Shown here: positions 26,601 to 37,464 of the stretch, piece after piece
Layout: each line of letters begins with the position of its first letter
How positions within the stretch are numbered: the stretch's first letter is position 1
Origin: Abelmoschus esculentus
Lineage: Eukaryota > Streptophyta > Magnoliopsida > Malvales > Malvaceae
Direction of reading: 5' to 3'
Length of the DNA: 64,000 nt
NCBI GenBank assembly: GCA_035048815.1
Contig: JAUCBN010000023.1
Span: forward strand, 2,053,501 to 2,117,500
Position numbers and translations under genes: made by a program
The notes under the pieces: model-generated
Seen by the model: only the letters and a program-made list of their open reading frames with translations
The model's database searches: none
What the model was told of the DNA's origin: nothing

Positions 26601-26817
26601 AAAGGTCACCCCTTCTATCCGAATATCCATGGAGTCCAAGATGGGAAGCATCCCAGATGGCTGAGCGGATATTGTGAGTTTCTTTACTGTTTCTGTAGAT
26701 TTTCAGTCGTTTTTTCGTTGTGTTTTGCTAATGTGAATCGATTTCTCCAGCAACTTCTTGGCGGACGAGTCTTTAAACTTCAAACGATTCTGTAATGAGT
26801 CTCAAGCTCAACACTAG
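23639..26817 (+). CDS. BRISC and BRCA1-A complex member 2 (BRE/BRCC45)
   Basis: Plant orthologue of BRE/BRCC45, the UEV-domain scaffold that holds the K63-specific deubiquitinase BRCC36 in the BRISC and BRCA1-A complexes (DNA repair, signalling). Exons: 23639-23716, 23855-23945, 24045-24234, 24336-24426, 24981-25016, 25112-25210, 25350-25480, 25584-25632, 25712-25801, 25895-25948, 26186-26251, 26576-26673 and 26751-26817, total 1140 nt, 379 residues, close to the animal protein. Family marks are LIPYCLDYIKWDIIYNAEFPLAPPD near residue 50, made by joining exons 2 and 3, and PLMDMNINKMVHGCPWRHPQKIYLQVIYP further on. The W in KWDII requires the donor at 23946 rather than the stronger-looking one 4 nt later. 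The C-terminus reads NFKRFCNESQAQH. No breaks are seen. Confidence 0.92.
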
Positions 26818-27329
26818 AACGACATGAAGAGGGTGAAGTTTGATATGGATTAGGATTATGTTTCATTCATCCAAGCTGTGTAAAAATGCTTAATGCTTTT
26901 ACTTTATACAATTTCTGGACTGTTTACTTTTACAGAGAGGGAAGGGAGGACTCTATGGGAAAGTATGTTATTGTTGGGTTTTGAATCCGAGATTTTAAAA
27001 GAAAAGGACGAGAGCAGGTGAACAGCTCTGACTAATCGACTATTAATAATATATAATTCATTAAGTAAATTATACAAATATGACTTTAAGCTAAGTATGT
27101 GTTTTTATTATTAATGTTTGCAAAGTTATGTTAGAATTGGTAACTATATCAATTTATTACAATATCATCTTTCAATCGTTAATTTCTATTAAGTGTGTAA
27201 TGATATAAAATGTTAATAAAAAGAATATTATCTATTTAACTCTTGAATTTAATTAAAAATCATTTTGATATATTTTTTTTATAATTTTTTAACTATAAAA
27301 TGGTTAGGGTTTCCGAAGTTGTTTATGAA

Positions 27330-27800
27330 TCTGATCCCATTCTCACATCCCGTGCTTCCCAGCATTACATTTCTCTCACAGTCCCGGAGTTGACTCATCA
27401 GATGTGGGCTGCCAAGAACATGATGTGTGCGGCTGACCCTCGCCATCGGCCACGGTTGCTACCAGCTGACAGCCTCATCTATCTTCCTAGACAAGATGAG
27501 CACAAAAAAGTTTGATGAACAAATGATTAACGTTCAAAACAAGAGTTCATCATACAATAATGTGAAGTTCAGTGTCTGTAACATTCCATCAAAGAACCTG
27601 AAGATGTCGTCAACATTTGTCGGGATCGGGAACTCGACATCGTCCGGGAGATGTTGATGACGGTAAGTGAACAATTCACTGCAATGTTCCGTTGCAAGGC
27701 CTTTCTGCATTGGTACACCGGTGTCTGGCTGGCTGGATCAGATGGAGTTCACTGAAACGGAGAATAAAATTAACACAACATTAAATGAATATCGACATCC
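27330..27800 (+). pseudogene. Beta-tubulin fragment, broken
   Basis: The block translates in shifting frames to the middle of beta-tubulin: LTSRASQHYISLTVPEL, MWAAKNMMCAADPRH, then after a frameshift KMSTKKFDEQMINVQNK, SVCNIPSKNLKMSSTF, and in further frames VSEQFTAMF, CKAFLHWYTG and MEFTETEN. It covers roughly residues 270-425 of the 445-residue protein. It lacks the FVEWIP segment, carries several frameshifts, and has no start, N-terminus or C-terminal tail. Absence of introns is uninformative because this part is a single exon in plant beta-tubulin genes. It is clearly non-functional. Confidence 0.9.
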
Positions 27801-28133
27801 CTAAAAAAATCAACACGTATTATTTATTATTATCTATTTAAAAAAAACTTTTTATATGTTATTTGTTATTCTAAATAAAATTTTAATAAAAATAATCCAC
27901 AAAAAGAGGTTTAGTACAGTGTTTCCAAAGGAACAGACCCCTAAGTCCATATAAATTCTTTTTAGTTAATAACAACATTCTTTGTACTTTTTCCTATATT
28001 TTTGTGCTCAGTTAGAACTCATCTTTAACTAAAAGTTGCTAACACTCTTCAATAGTTTGTACGGAGGGGGCGTGGAGCATATTTCCTCCCGGTTTAAGGT
28101 GGTTTTGAACTTTTGATAGATATATCAGCGCGG

Positions 28134-28336
28134 AGATTATTAGGTGAATCTTGTTTATCACGTTATTTATGATTCAAACAATTAAAATCGTTTAATTTTA
28201 AATAATTACTTAATAATTGCTCACCCAATAGTTTTATGTAAAAGAGTAATGATTCATCTTAAAGAAATTAAAATAAACGGTCATGATTAATTGAGATCAT
28301 GGATGACGTGGTGAACATAATTCACCTAATAAATTT
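28134..28336. mobile_element. Long-TIR MITE family 1, copy 2
   Basis: The left end is TTATTAGGTGAATCTTG, continuing TTTATCACGTTATTTATGATTC. The right end, read in reverse, is TTATTAGGTGAATTATG, continuing TTCACCACGTCATCCATGATCTC. The arms thus match over about 40 bp with a few differences. The CACCACGTCATCCATGA phrase is shared with the copy at 60797-60968. No coding frame. Confidence 0.75.
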
Positions 28337-28918
28337 TTGTCGGCGTATAGAAAAAAGTTTATTTAATTTAAGTTATTCGGTTTGAATTTAATTATATTTG
28401 ATTTGGGTTGATTTAATTTTAGTTCGAACATTCGATTATAATTAAGGTCTATGATGATTTTTTAAGTTATTTTCGGATCAAACCAATATCAAATAAATAA
28501 GAGATCAACTAATTTTAATCAAAATTTCAAACCAAAATAAATTTTATTCAAGTTACATTCAATTTAAGTAAAATCAATTCAAATATATTCAATTCAGATA
28601 AAATCGCTCGAAAATCAATTAAAATCTATTTTTAAATTAACTAAAATTCAAATAAATTTTAATTTAGTTTAATTTATTTTAATCAAATTTAAATTAAATA
28701 AATCAATTTAAATAAATCAATTTAAATTTGGATTCAAACGGTATTGAGATCAGAGACCTAAAACAAGTAACCAAAATCAAATCATCCATTGATTGGATTA
28801 TTAATAGAAATATCCTCAAAGAGATTTTAAGCATATCCTCTCTCTCTCCCCTAAAAATATCTTCAAATTTACAATTACCAGTCCAGTCTACTAAAAATAT
28901 TTAATTAGTCGAATCACT

Positions 28919-30031
28919 CTAACAAGAATTACGAGCTTTCCATGCACCAGAGGCATAATTCTTGGACCTGCAAATCTGTTTCCTCAGAAACCTGGCTTCT
29001 GCAGCAGCTCGAGCCTTCGTTGCCGTTTCAAGATCGAGTGAACCAAAGCGTAGAGACCCAGCAGCTTCCTCTGCAGACACGTTGAGATCGATCAGACCCA
29101 CTGGTCCCACATTATCATTTACCTTGTTGATGCCCCCAATATCCCAGCAGATCATCATTCCACCAATCGGGTGTTCGGGTTTCTTGTTCGTTTCTGGTTT
29201 GGGAACCGGTGGATCCATCGTTGAATTCTGATGAGTGTGGGTATTTCCGAGCTCCATGCAAATCTGGGTTTTAAAATGGGAAGCAAATTAGGAAATAAAA
29301 TCAATAACCCAGTGATTGAAAAGAGAGGGAAGATAGAATACCTTTAGTTTCTTTGCTTTTAATTCCATGTTTTCTGATTTCTGTTGGTCGCAAAGTCGTT
29401 TCTTATTCTCTATATCCTGGTGGAATTGAAGTAGACGATGAAGATAATGCGAGGACAGATTGGTTAATGGGAAAATGAAAGAAAATATGGGGTTTTCAGT
29501 TTTCACCTTTCTAAGTAATTCATTGCGCCGGGTAAAATCTTCCATAATCTCTAGCAATTGTTCTTTCTTCTGGTTAATTTTCATGAGAGGAACAAACCCA
29601 GAAACGATATGAATCAGAAAACAGGAAAAAGAAGCAGGAAAAAGGGGGAAAGAAAGATAAAGAAATCAAAGAACCTTTCTAAGATTATTGGCATGGGGCT
29701 TTCGCTTAGGAAGCGGATGATGTTTCTCATCAGATTCACTGTGGGGGAAGGAAAGAGGGGTAGCGGGACTGGAAGTCAATGTCTTTTCCGGCAGTCCCAG
29801 AGTCGGTGGAAGTGACGGCGGCGGAGAATATTGCGTCTGTAGTTGTTGTGGGGGTGGGGGTGATTGTTTCAGAGTAAGCAAAGAACTAGATCTCTTCCCC
29901 TTTGAGCCCCAAGTGAAGGCAAAGCGCCGCCGCGACTCGGATTGGTAGATTAAACTTGTGAGCTCCAACAAGATAGCAGCGACCGTGATATCTTCATCGT
30001 TGACAGTTGTACTGTCACCGCTCTGTTCCAT
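28919..30031 (-). CDS. Unrecognised plant protein with coiled-coil segment
   Basis: I do not recognise this family. Four exons on the minus strand, 30031-29675, 29569-29507, 29416-29342 and 29263-28919, join in frame (all phase 0, GT-AG introns of 78-105 bp) to a 279-residue protein. The N-terminal region has a hydrophobic-acidic stretch ITVAAILLELTSLIYQSESR, then a basic RRRFAFTWGSKGKRS patch, then a proline- and serine-rich disordered region (residues about 55-110). Residues 115-170 (RRNELLRK, IENKKRLCDQQKSENMELKAKKLK) look like a short coiled coil. The C-terminal third contains GPVGLIDLNVSAEEAAGSLRFGSLDLE, suggestive of a short transcription-repression-like LIDLN motif, and an alanine-rich ARAAAEARFLRKQICR helix. 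A nuclear regulatory role is only a guess. A long-TIR MITE sits 277 bp upstream of the start. Confidence 0.75.
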
Positions 30032-30307
30032 TGTTTTCACCCAGAAAACAAAGAAGGGAAAGAAAATCAAGAACGAAAGAACAGAGAAAACGAGAAAGGT
30101 TTGTGCCGGAGAATTGGAAAACAGAGCGTGTGGAGACGAAGAGACCTGGCGGACGGGGACATAATATAAGAGAAATACGTGGGATGGTGCACGTGTCTTG
30201 CAACGCGGTGTCTCTTTAGGGTTTATGGCTTTGGTTTGGACGAGGGGTTGTGTTTTAGAGCCACTCCCAACGGTTCTTTGCTTAGCAAGTAAAGTACAAT
30301 AAATGTA

Positions 30308-30732
30308 AGGGTAAATTACAATAAAGGTCATTTAATTATAGGTATAGTTATATTTAAGTTATTTAATAATTATATTTGGGTTATTTATTTATAGGAAATG
30401 TTATATTTTAGGTCACTTAATTATTAAAGGTTATATTTGAGTCATTTAATTATAAGTAAGATTATATTTGAGTCTCTCTTTATTTTTGAAAAAGTATATC
30501 AATTTGGTCGTTTCTTCTTCTAAATCACTTGTATATATTTATTAATATTAGAATACTTCATTAAAAATCATTAATTAATCTAATACGCGAATTGATAATT
30601 TTTTTTTCAAATATGAAGAATGACTCAAATATAATATTATCTATAATTGAGTGATTTAAATATAACTTTTAATAATTAAATGATTCAAATATAACTATAC
30701 CCATAATTTAATGATCTTCATCGCAATTTACC
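30308..30732. mobile_element. Long-TIR MITE with 8-bp target duplication
   Basis: The sequence between TAAATGTA (30300-30307) and TAAATGTA (30733-30740) starts AGGGTAAATTACAATAAAGG and ends AATTTACCC. The two halves are inverted copies for well over 100 bp; both, read inwards, contain GGGTAAATT, GGTATAGTTATATTT and TTATATTTGAGTCATT. The 8-bp duplication and lack of coding frame suit a non-autonomous hAT or Mutator-type MITE. It lies in the probable promoter of the minus-strand gene that starts at 30031. Confidence 0.85.
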
Positions 30733-30740
30733 CTAAATGT

Positions 30741-32321
30741 AAAGCATCCCAAAGAACTTGGTAATAATTGTAACATAGAAAAAAAATCTAATAAATTAGA
30801 TCTTAATAATAAAGAATGATGTTATTCTTTATAATTTAAATTTAAATAATACAATTTATCTGTTATTTTCTAATATTTATTATTTAATGTATAATTTTTT
30901 AAATATTTATTATAAAATTACGCTTAAAATTTATTTATTTTTAACACTCGTCAAAACAGATAATAATATAAATAATATTTTTAATTATAATAATGATAGT
31001 TATATAAGGGTTGTGGTATCATCTCAAAACTACAATATTCGTAACTTTTATATTCACAGTAACACATATTAATAAAAAAATTATAATTACGATATTTATA
31101 ATTAACCCAATAATATTTATTATGTTTATAATTACGATAAATGTAAATAAAAATACAATCATAATTATAATTTAAATTTTGATTAAGAATTTAATTTCTT
31201 TTATTTAGCTTAATATCATTAAAATCTTAAAAACGAATTTAACTAGTTTACTACCAAATTTAAACAAATATTTTGCTACCATTTTAACTTGTAATATTGT
31301 GCATCAGAAATTATATCTATTTTTAAAAAAATGTTTAAATTAAATTTATTTAGTTATATTAAAAACTCTCATCTTATTTTTTAAAATAGAAATAAAGTAT
31401 TAAAAATCTTAATTTTTTATTTTTTTAATGGTTTATCATCTCTCTATTCCCATGGTTAAATTATAATCGTATTTAAAAGTAAAAACAAATTAAGGTATTA
31501 ATTTCATATTAAGCAGATGAGAAATTATATTTATAAAGAAAAAAAAAAATCTTGACTCGTCTTCCTTTCCATCTTCTCAGCTTTCTTATTTCCCTTTGTT
31601 TCTAGGGTTTATGAAGAAGTTCTAACAATCCCTTTCATTCACAAATTTGTTCACAAAATTTGATTCTTCTCTTGAGTGTCAGGTAAGATACCTCAGTTCT
31701 ATATCGGCATTGCTGTTCTTCACAATTTCATTATCCCTACCCGTACGGATTCTGGTAAAAATCAAATTTAGGGTTTGTGCTCTTAGCAGTCGCTTCGTTC
31801 TCAAACCCTAACGACGTAAAATGCAATTTTTTGGTTGAACTGGTACGCGGAATTTAATTTAATTTTACAATTGTTATTTGTCATTCTTCGTAATTTTAGT
31901 ATACGACACATGATCCAAAGTTCTTAGAACAGTATAATGCTGATTGTAAGGTTTAGAAGAATGGTGGAATTAGTTGAGATTTATGATTTTACCAATTTGT
32001 ATTGAAATTCCCATTTGTAGGGTGACATTAGCTGAAAATCACAGATTAACTCAAGTGTTTATATGTATAAGTTTACCAATTTGTATTGAAATTCCTATTT
32101 GTTTGTTGGTTAAATATTGATATATGATTAGCCCTTTGCTCGACCATTATTTTGTTTATCGGTGTGAATCTGTACGTTTTTTATATTGTTTCTGGCAAGT
32201 ACTGGCAATGTATGGAATTTTTATTGCTTTATCAGTAAGTTAGTTTGTAATTTTTTCATGCGGTGCTGATTAAAGTAATTTTCAGTCTGAATGTGTGTAA
32301 ATTGTAGTTATGGATGCTTAG
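30741..32321. other. AT-rich spacer and 5' leader of the Myb/SANT gene
   Basis: From 30741 to about 31540 there is extremely AT-rich sequence without recognisable features. From about 31550 the composition changes, and a probable first untranslated exon ends at a GTGTCAG/GTAAGA donor near 31683, with the coding exon preceded by acceptor-like sequence near 32305-32321. The presumed leader intron contains a 31-bp direct repeat (31988-32018 and 32072-32102, one mismatch). A four-codon upstream frame, ATG GAT GCT TAG (32310-32321), abuts the main start codon. Confidence 0.5.
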
Positions 32322-33337
32322 ATGGATACTGAAGTCGGTCAGCTAAAACCGGAGCGGTCTAGAACAAGGTGGACGGCATCCCTTGATAAGATATTTGCGA
32401 ACTTGGTAGTGAGGCAAATTCAATTAGGAAACAGACCGAACAATGTTTTCGACAAGAAAACATGGAATAACATACGAGATGAGTTCAACAAGCAAACAGA
32501 TCTCAACTTCAATAACAATCAGTTGAGGAAGCACCTGGATGTTCTGCGGACTCGCTTCTATAACCTCAAATCAGCTTATGATCAAAATGACTTTGCCGTC
32601 ATGGAGGATTCTTGTTGCATCAGGTTTGACCTGTGGGAAGAAATTGGGGTATTTTTCAATTCAACTTGCGGCGTTCTGACACATCAAATGTCTGTTTCTG
32701 ATATATGTGTTTTCGCTTACAGGCACAGCCTAGACCTGAGCCAATCAAAATCAAGAACTGTCCCATATATGACCAACTTTGCACAATATTCACAGACTCA
32801 TCTGCTGATGGGAAGTATGCTCAATCTAGCCACTTTGAAGGGTTGGACAAAGTTGTTGGAAATGATACCAGTAGCTTAACATCATGTCAAGATGGAGGAT
32901 CCACACATACTGATAATCCATCAACCTCAAGATTAGCCCAAAACAATTCGTTGTCTGAAAAGTTTACCAAGAGCATTGGGGAGAGAAAAAGAAAAAGACC
33001 ATCCGAAGGACAACCTTCTTTGGATCAGACCCTAAAGGAGGAAGAATTGTCTGAGGCCATGGCAGGAGCCATGTTAGATATGGTTGCTGCTTGGAAGTCA
33101 AGGAGGGCAATTGTCACAAAACAAAGTGAAAACAAATTTAGCATAACTAATTGCATTAATGCATTGGATGAGATAGAACATATTGAAGAATGGCTTTATT
33201 TTGCAGCTCTTGACCTCTTCGAAGACGCCAGCTTAAGGGAAACGTTTCTCTCTTTAAAAACCAGCAATATAAGGCTAACATGGTTGAGAGGGAAATGCAA
33301 TAAACCTCCAACAACCTCCGTCCAAGGTATGGGCTGA
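32322..33337 (+). CDS. Myb/SANT-like DNA-binding domain protein
   Basis: Two exons, 32322-32648 and 32723-33337, join in frame (GT-AG intron of 74 bp) to a 313-residue protein. Residues about 13-105 form a Myb/SANT-like domain: RTRWTASLDKIFANLVVRQIQLGNRP, then FDKKTWNNIRDEFN, LRKHLDVLRTRFYNLKSAYDQNDF and FDLWEEIG. This plant family is related to the DNA-binding partner of PIF/Harbinger transposases and includes the L10-interacting LIMYB. A basic GERKRKRPS stretch near residue 210 could be a nuclear signal. The C-terminal part, ALDLFEDASLRETFLSLKTSNIRLTWLRGKC, is the conserved tail of such proteins. Whether it acts as a transcription factor or is a domesticated transposon protein cannot be decided here. 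A four-codon upstream frame touches the start. Confidence 0.88.
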
Positions 33338-33344
33338 CTCTTTG

Positions 33345-34900
33345 GCTCTTTTGAAAATGTAAAGATCTTTACTGCAATTGTTTAGTCTTAGGTAGCTAGT
33401 TTGTTCATGGCGATATTGATAGATGAGATGTTCTACCTATGAGGTTATGAAATCGCTCAAGCATGTATGTGTACATTTAATTTAGCAAATAGTGGAATCA
33501 TGCTTTCACATTACTGGGTTGTTAGTACATTCCTCTTGTTCTCTTTACATGTTCTAATATCAATAGTGAGAGAGGATAAGAGCAAGAGACTAGTTCGTGC
33601 TTTTTAGGGCCGCAACCCACCATACGGAATACTCGGGTGCTCATGTTCTCGGCGATTTGATCTAAATTCGAGAGAGCATCAGTGCAGAAGAAATGAATGT
33701 GGGTCTTGTTATCCAGGGCATGCATTGATTAAGTTAATACATCAGTTGAGAGCCTTGGAATCCAAGGCTTTGTGAAAATCCTTACCTCACATGCCTTCTC
33801 TTTTTCCAACATATATTGTTATCTTTTTTCTCAATATCTATCCCTTGTGGCCTTAATTCTTTTCTGTTATCAAATTATTACTTTTTTATTTCTCTTTGGT
33901 CCCCCCTTTTTGTTTTGCTTCTAATTTACTCCAAACATACCAGAGTTTGAGAGGAATGGATATATCCCTGCCCTTTTCTTGATACACGTTCAAAGCGTTA
34001 GTTCATATCATATCATTATTTTTCAACTTTTTAAAAATTTTTCTCATAATATTATTCTAAATTCCTTACTTGATTCGATTGTCTAGATATGTATACATTA
34101 TGGCCTAAAAGTATCTCGTTCATGACAACAGTTATGACATTTTTATTAATACAAGTCCCTTAAATAGGGCATGACAGTTCTAACGGGAGAAGGTGCTAGT
34201 TTTTAAAATAAGTTTTAGGTTTGGATTATAATGGTGTGAAGGAAGCAAATTGGATTAAAAGAGGTATTCTTAAAATGGGTATTTGTGATACTTAATTAAA
34301 ATTAGTTTATTAATAAATCGGAGATTAAAAATTATGAAAAATATAATTTTATTCTACGAAGAAGTCGAAACTTGAGAATAAAAAAATATAAATGATTAGA
34401 ATCTATTTTTAGTTTGGTTTCAATATTCATTATCAGGTACGGTACCCAGGTTTTCGATTCTTTAAATGCTTATAATTTCTTTAGTACCAGTACATAATTT
34501 TTTTTGTTATTAAAAGCTAAAATTTATGATTTTTTGATTTTTTGTATTATTTTTTTAATCAGTCACAGTGTTATAGTAGTATTTGTTATAGAATATACTT
34601 CCAACTATTAAATATTAATCGTTCAATCATTGTACTGATATTACTGGTGTTATTGATGTTCGAATTCGTGATCTCTAAAATTAAAAAAGGTCGGAGAGAT
34701 TAACAGTATTAACATGCTTAAATAAACATGGTTGTCATCATTTTTTTTATCACATTTCTAAAATTAAAAAATAATAAAATAAAATTTTAATCAAATATAA
34801 ATTCGGTCAGCTCAATGGGATGAAATTTGAAAAGTAACGGGTGCGATACAAAATGTGCAAGTAGGTATTACTCTCTCTTTATTTTATCCTTTTCCCCTCA
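33345..34900. other. Spacer between Myb/SANT and HVA22 genes
   Basis: The first several hundred bases are probably the 3' untranslated region of the Myb/SANT gene and are less AT-rich. No further gene is recognised. A SINE copy lies at about 34551-34700. From about 34860 to 35000 pyrimidine-rich CTCTCTCTTT sequence probably marks the promoter and leader of the HVA22 gene. Confidence 0.55.
34551..34700 (-). mobile_element. tRNA-derived SINE family, copy 2
   Basis: Read on the minus strand it contains ACGAATTCGAACATCAATAA (box B-like), then CAATGATTGAACGATTAATA, AGTATATTCTATAACAAATAC, ACTGTGACTGATTAAAAAAA. This is the same body and A-tail as the copy at 55489-55656. The 5' part with box A is not recognisable, so the left limit is approximate. 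Confidence 0.65.
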
Positions 34901-35138
34901 AAAGATCTTTCTCTCTCTATGCTCTTCCGCCGACTTCATAACGGTTAGTCGTCGGGTTCTTGCGGCGGTGATTTGACAGTTCGCCGGCGATCTACTCATA
35001 AGCACATTATCGATTTACTTGAAATCCTCTACTGGAACGACTATCGCTTCAAGTGCTTGGGTTGATTCCCATTTCCAGATTTTAGTAGAGTTGTGATTTT
35101 GTTAACCTTCGTTTCCTAGTGAAAATCGCTGTAAAAAG

Positions 35139-36003
35139 GTACCAATCGCTCCGCTATTTGCCCTCTACATGTGGTGATCGACTGAGATCGAGATTTCAAC
35201 TGGCATTAATTGTTGATGACTATATTTTATTGGGATTTTGTGGTTCTTAAAACCCTTTTTTGTTATCAGTTTCTAGTTTCCTGCATATGAATTTCGTCTT
35301 TTTTCGTTGTTTAATTTATTTACTGAACTCGATAATGTTGTATTTCTCTCCTACGATTTCTTCATTTGCAATGCTTCTCGGTGCGGTGCGGTGGATAATT
35401 TTTAACTCTTGATTGTTCCGTGCAGTACCTAGATTTATTGGAGTTGATTAGTTGAATCAGTGTGGTTTTGAACTTTGTAACATTACGTTAGTCTTACGCC
35501 TCTGTTTGGTTGCTCAGAAAACAGAGGGTAATGGACATTCCTAGCAGGTTTTATGTTGTTTTCTTTTCTAGTATCTGACAGTTCTTGCTCAACTAAGTTT
35601 TTTCAGAGTATTTCCTTAAGTGGTTAAGAGGATCTCTACTATTAGCTCGTAGGACTTTAGATCCTTTTAGTATATTTTATACCCCTTTAATTTTATGGGG
35701 TCAAGAAATATTCAAGTTTTAACTTTGATCAGGTTTTGTTTGACTGGGATTTATATCATATTTGGGTTGTGAGAACTGGAAGAATTCCTCTTATTCGGGA
35801 GTTCATTAAGGCGAGAATTAAAGAGAATAAACTTAGGTAGCAATTCTCAGTTTTCCTTTTGTTAGTTTTGTGTTATGCAAGCTTATGGTAGAGACTTGTG
35901 AAATACCTGCTTAATTGATCCATAGACTGTTCATGTTTTCTGTGATTTGAAATGCTGATTTTGTTACTCACTTTTAACTTCGAGAAGTGTTTTCTTTCAT
36001 CAG
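35139..36003 (+). other. Probable 5' UTR intron of HVA22 gene
   Basis: A donor-like AAAAAG/GTACCAATC at 35138/35139 and an acceptor TTTCATCAG/GAAGT at 36003/36004 bracket an 865-bp T-rich stretch that lacks coding frames. The ATG follows 12 nt after the acceptor. The leader exon would be the pyrimidine-rich region from about 34900. Prediction only. Confidence 0.5.
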
Positions 36004-36015
36004 GAAGTAAACAAA

Positions 36016-37461
36016 ATGATTGGATCCCTTCTTACCAGAGGACTTGTGTATGTCTTACCTTACAACTGATTCTCTTTCTCATTTTAGTTTTAATTTATGC
36101 TTTTACTTTAACTGAAATCTTTTTATGCTTTTAAAATTTTTGTCAGGATGGTTTTTGGTTATGCTTACCCAGCATATGAATGTTATAAAACTGTCGAAAT
36201 GAATAAGCCTGATATTGATCAATTGCGCTTTTGGTGCCAATACTGGTAGGTCTTACCGGGCTATGGATTTTTCTGAAGATTGTGCTAATGTTATTTATGT
36301 TGTAACTTTTCTTTTGTCCTGTCTTCCCAATCTCTTGTCTGGTTTCAGGATATTGGTGGCTGTTCTAACAGTTTGTGAACGAATTGGTGATACTTTCATT
36401 TCATGGTAAGGGACAATAAAACGATAAGGGTGTGTTAATGTCTGTTTTTTTTTTTTTCTCACCGTGTTCCCATTTTGCATTTTGAAGGGTTCCAATGTAC
36501 AGTGAGGCTAAGTTGGCATTCTATATATATCTGTGGTACCCTAAAACCAGGGTAGGTGTAATATCTACTAAAGAATTTCTATTAACATTTACACTGCCAA
36601 TTAAGCGTTGATGCTTGTTTTTAACTGGCCCTCTGTTTTCGTTTTTCTCAGGGGACTTCTTATGTGTACGACTCGTTCTTTAGACCATATGTTGCTAAGC
36701 ACGAAAATGAAATTGACCGTAACTTGTTGGAACTAAGAACTAGAGCTGGAGATATGGCAGTTCTTTACTGGCAAAGAGCTGCAAGCTATGGCCAGACTAG
36801 AATCTTTGATATCCTGCAATATGTTGCTTCACAGTCAACCCCAAGACCTCAACATCCTCAGGTATTTATCGAATTAAAACCATTCGCATTTGGTGCTGCG
36901 TTGCCTCCTCTTTGTGCATTACAAGCTGCAAACTTGTATATTTGTTGAACGTATAGAGTAGTTGAAAAGTGATTATTCTTTGCCAAATTTCATTTTGTAC
37001 TGATTCGATCGTCTTTAAGTTCATTTTCTTCTCCGTAACTTTCGAATTCTCAGGCACAAGGTGCTAGGGCTTCCCAACCCTCTAGTGTGCCTAACCGTAA
37101 AGCATCTAGTAAAGCACAATCAGCACAATCCGGGGCGAAACAACCAGCGTCACCAACATCTAGCACATCTTCAACTCAACACCAAAAGGAAGTAGCCTCA
37201 GACGTGGGACCATCTAAGGTTCCTTCACTGTCGACTAAACCACCTACCCGTTCATCATCCTTAAATAACCAGAAAGCAGATACTGCATCTGAATCAACCA
37301 GCCAACCTGCGGAAACTGAAGCGGAAGCAACACAAACTGAATCACCGCGACCTTCTCCAGATACTGAAGGCGCGAACCCTCCCCCAAAAGAAACTCTCAT
37401 GGAAGAAAGCATTCGACTCACACGCGGTAGATTGAGGAAAACTCGATCTGCTGCCCAATAA
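36016..37461 (+). CDS. HVA22-like protein (TB2/DP1 family)
   Basis: Member of the HVA22/TB2-DP1/REEP family, ER membrane proteins that shape tubules and, in plants, act in stress and ER-Golgi traffic. Exons: 36016-36047, 36147-36245, 36349-36405, 36488-36551, 36652-36861 and 37054-37461, total 870 nt, 289 residues. The domain starts at once: GYAYPAYECYKTVEMNKPDIDQLRFWCQYW, then ILVAVLTVCERIGDTFISWVPMYSEAKLAFYIYLWYPKTRGTSYVYDSFFRP, including the membrane hairpins. Residues 155-289 are a serine/threonine/proline-rich tail ending RLTRGRLRKTRSAAQ. The long tail and length fit the HVA22i/j subgroup rather than the short ABA-induced HVA22 forms. No defects are seen. Confidence 0.92.
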
Positions 37462-37464
37462 AAT

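Larger units (their letters stand above)
26830..28900. other. Spacer around the tubulin relic
   Basis: After about 120 bp of probable BRE 3' untranslated sequence there is AT-rich sequence, the beta-tubulin pseudogene (27330-27800), a MITE (28134-28336), and then AATTTAAAT-rich sequence with TCGGTTTGAATTTAATT-type phrases up to the next gene. No other gene is seen. Confidence 0.6.
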
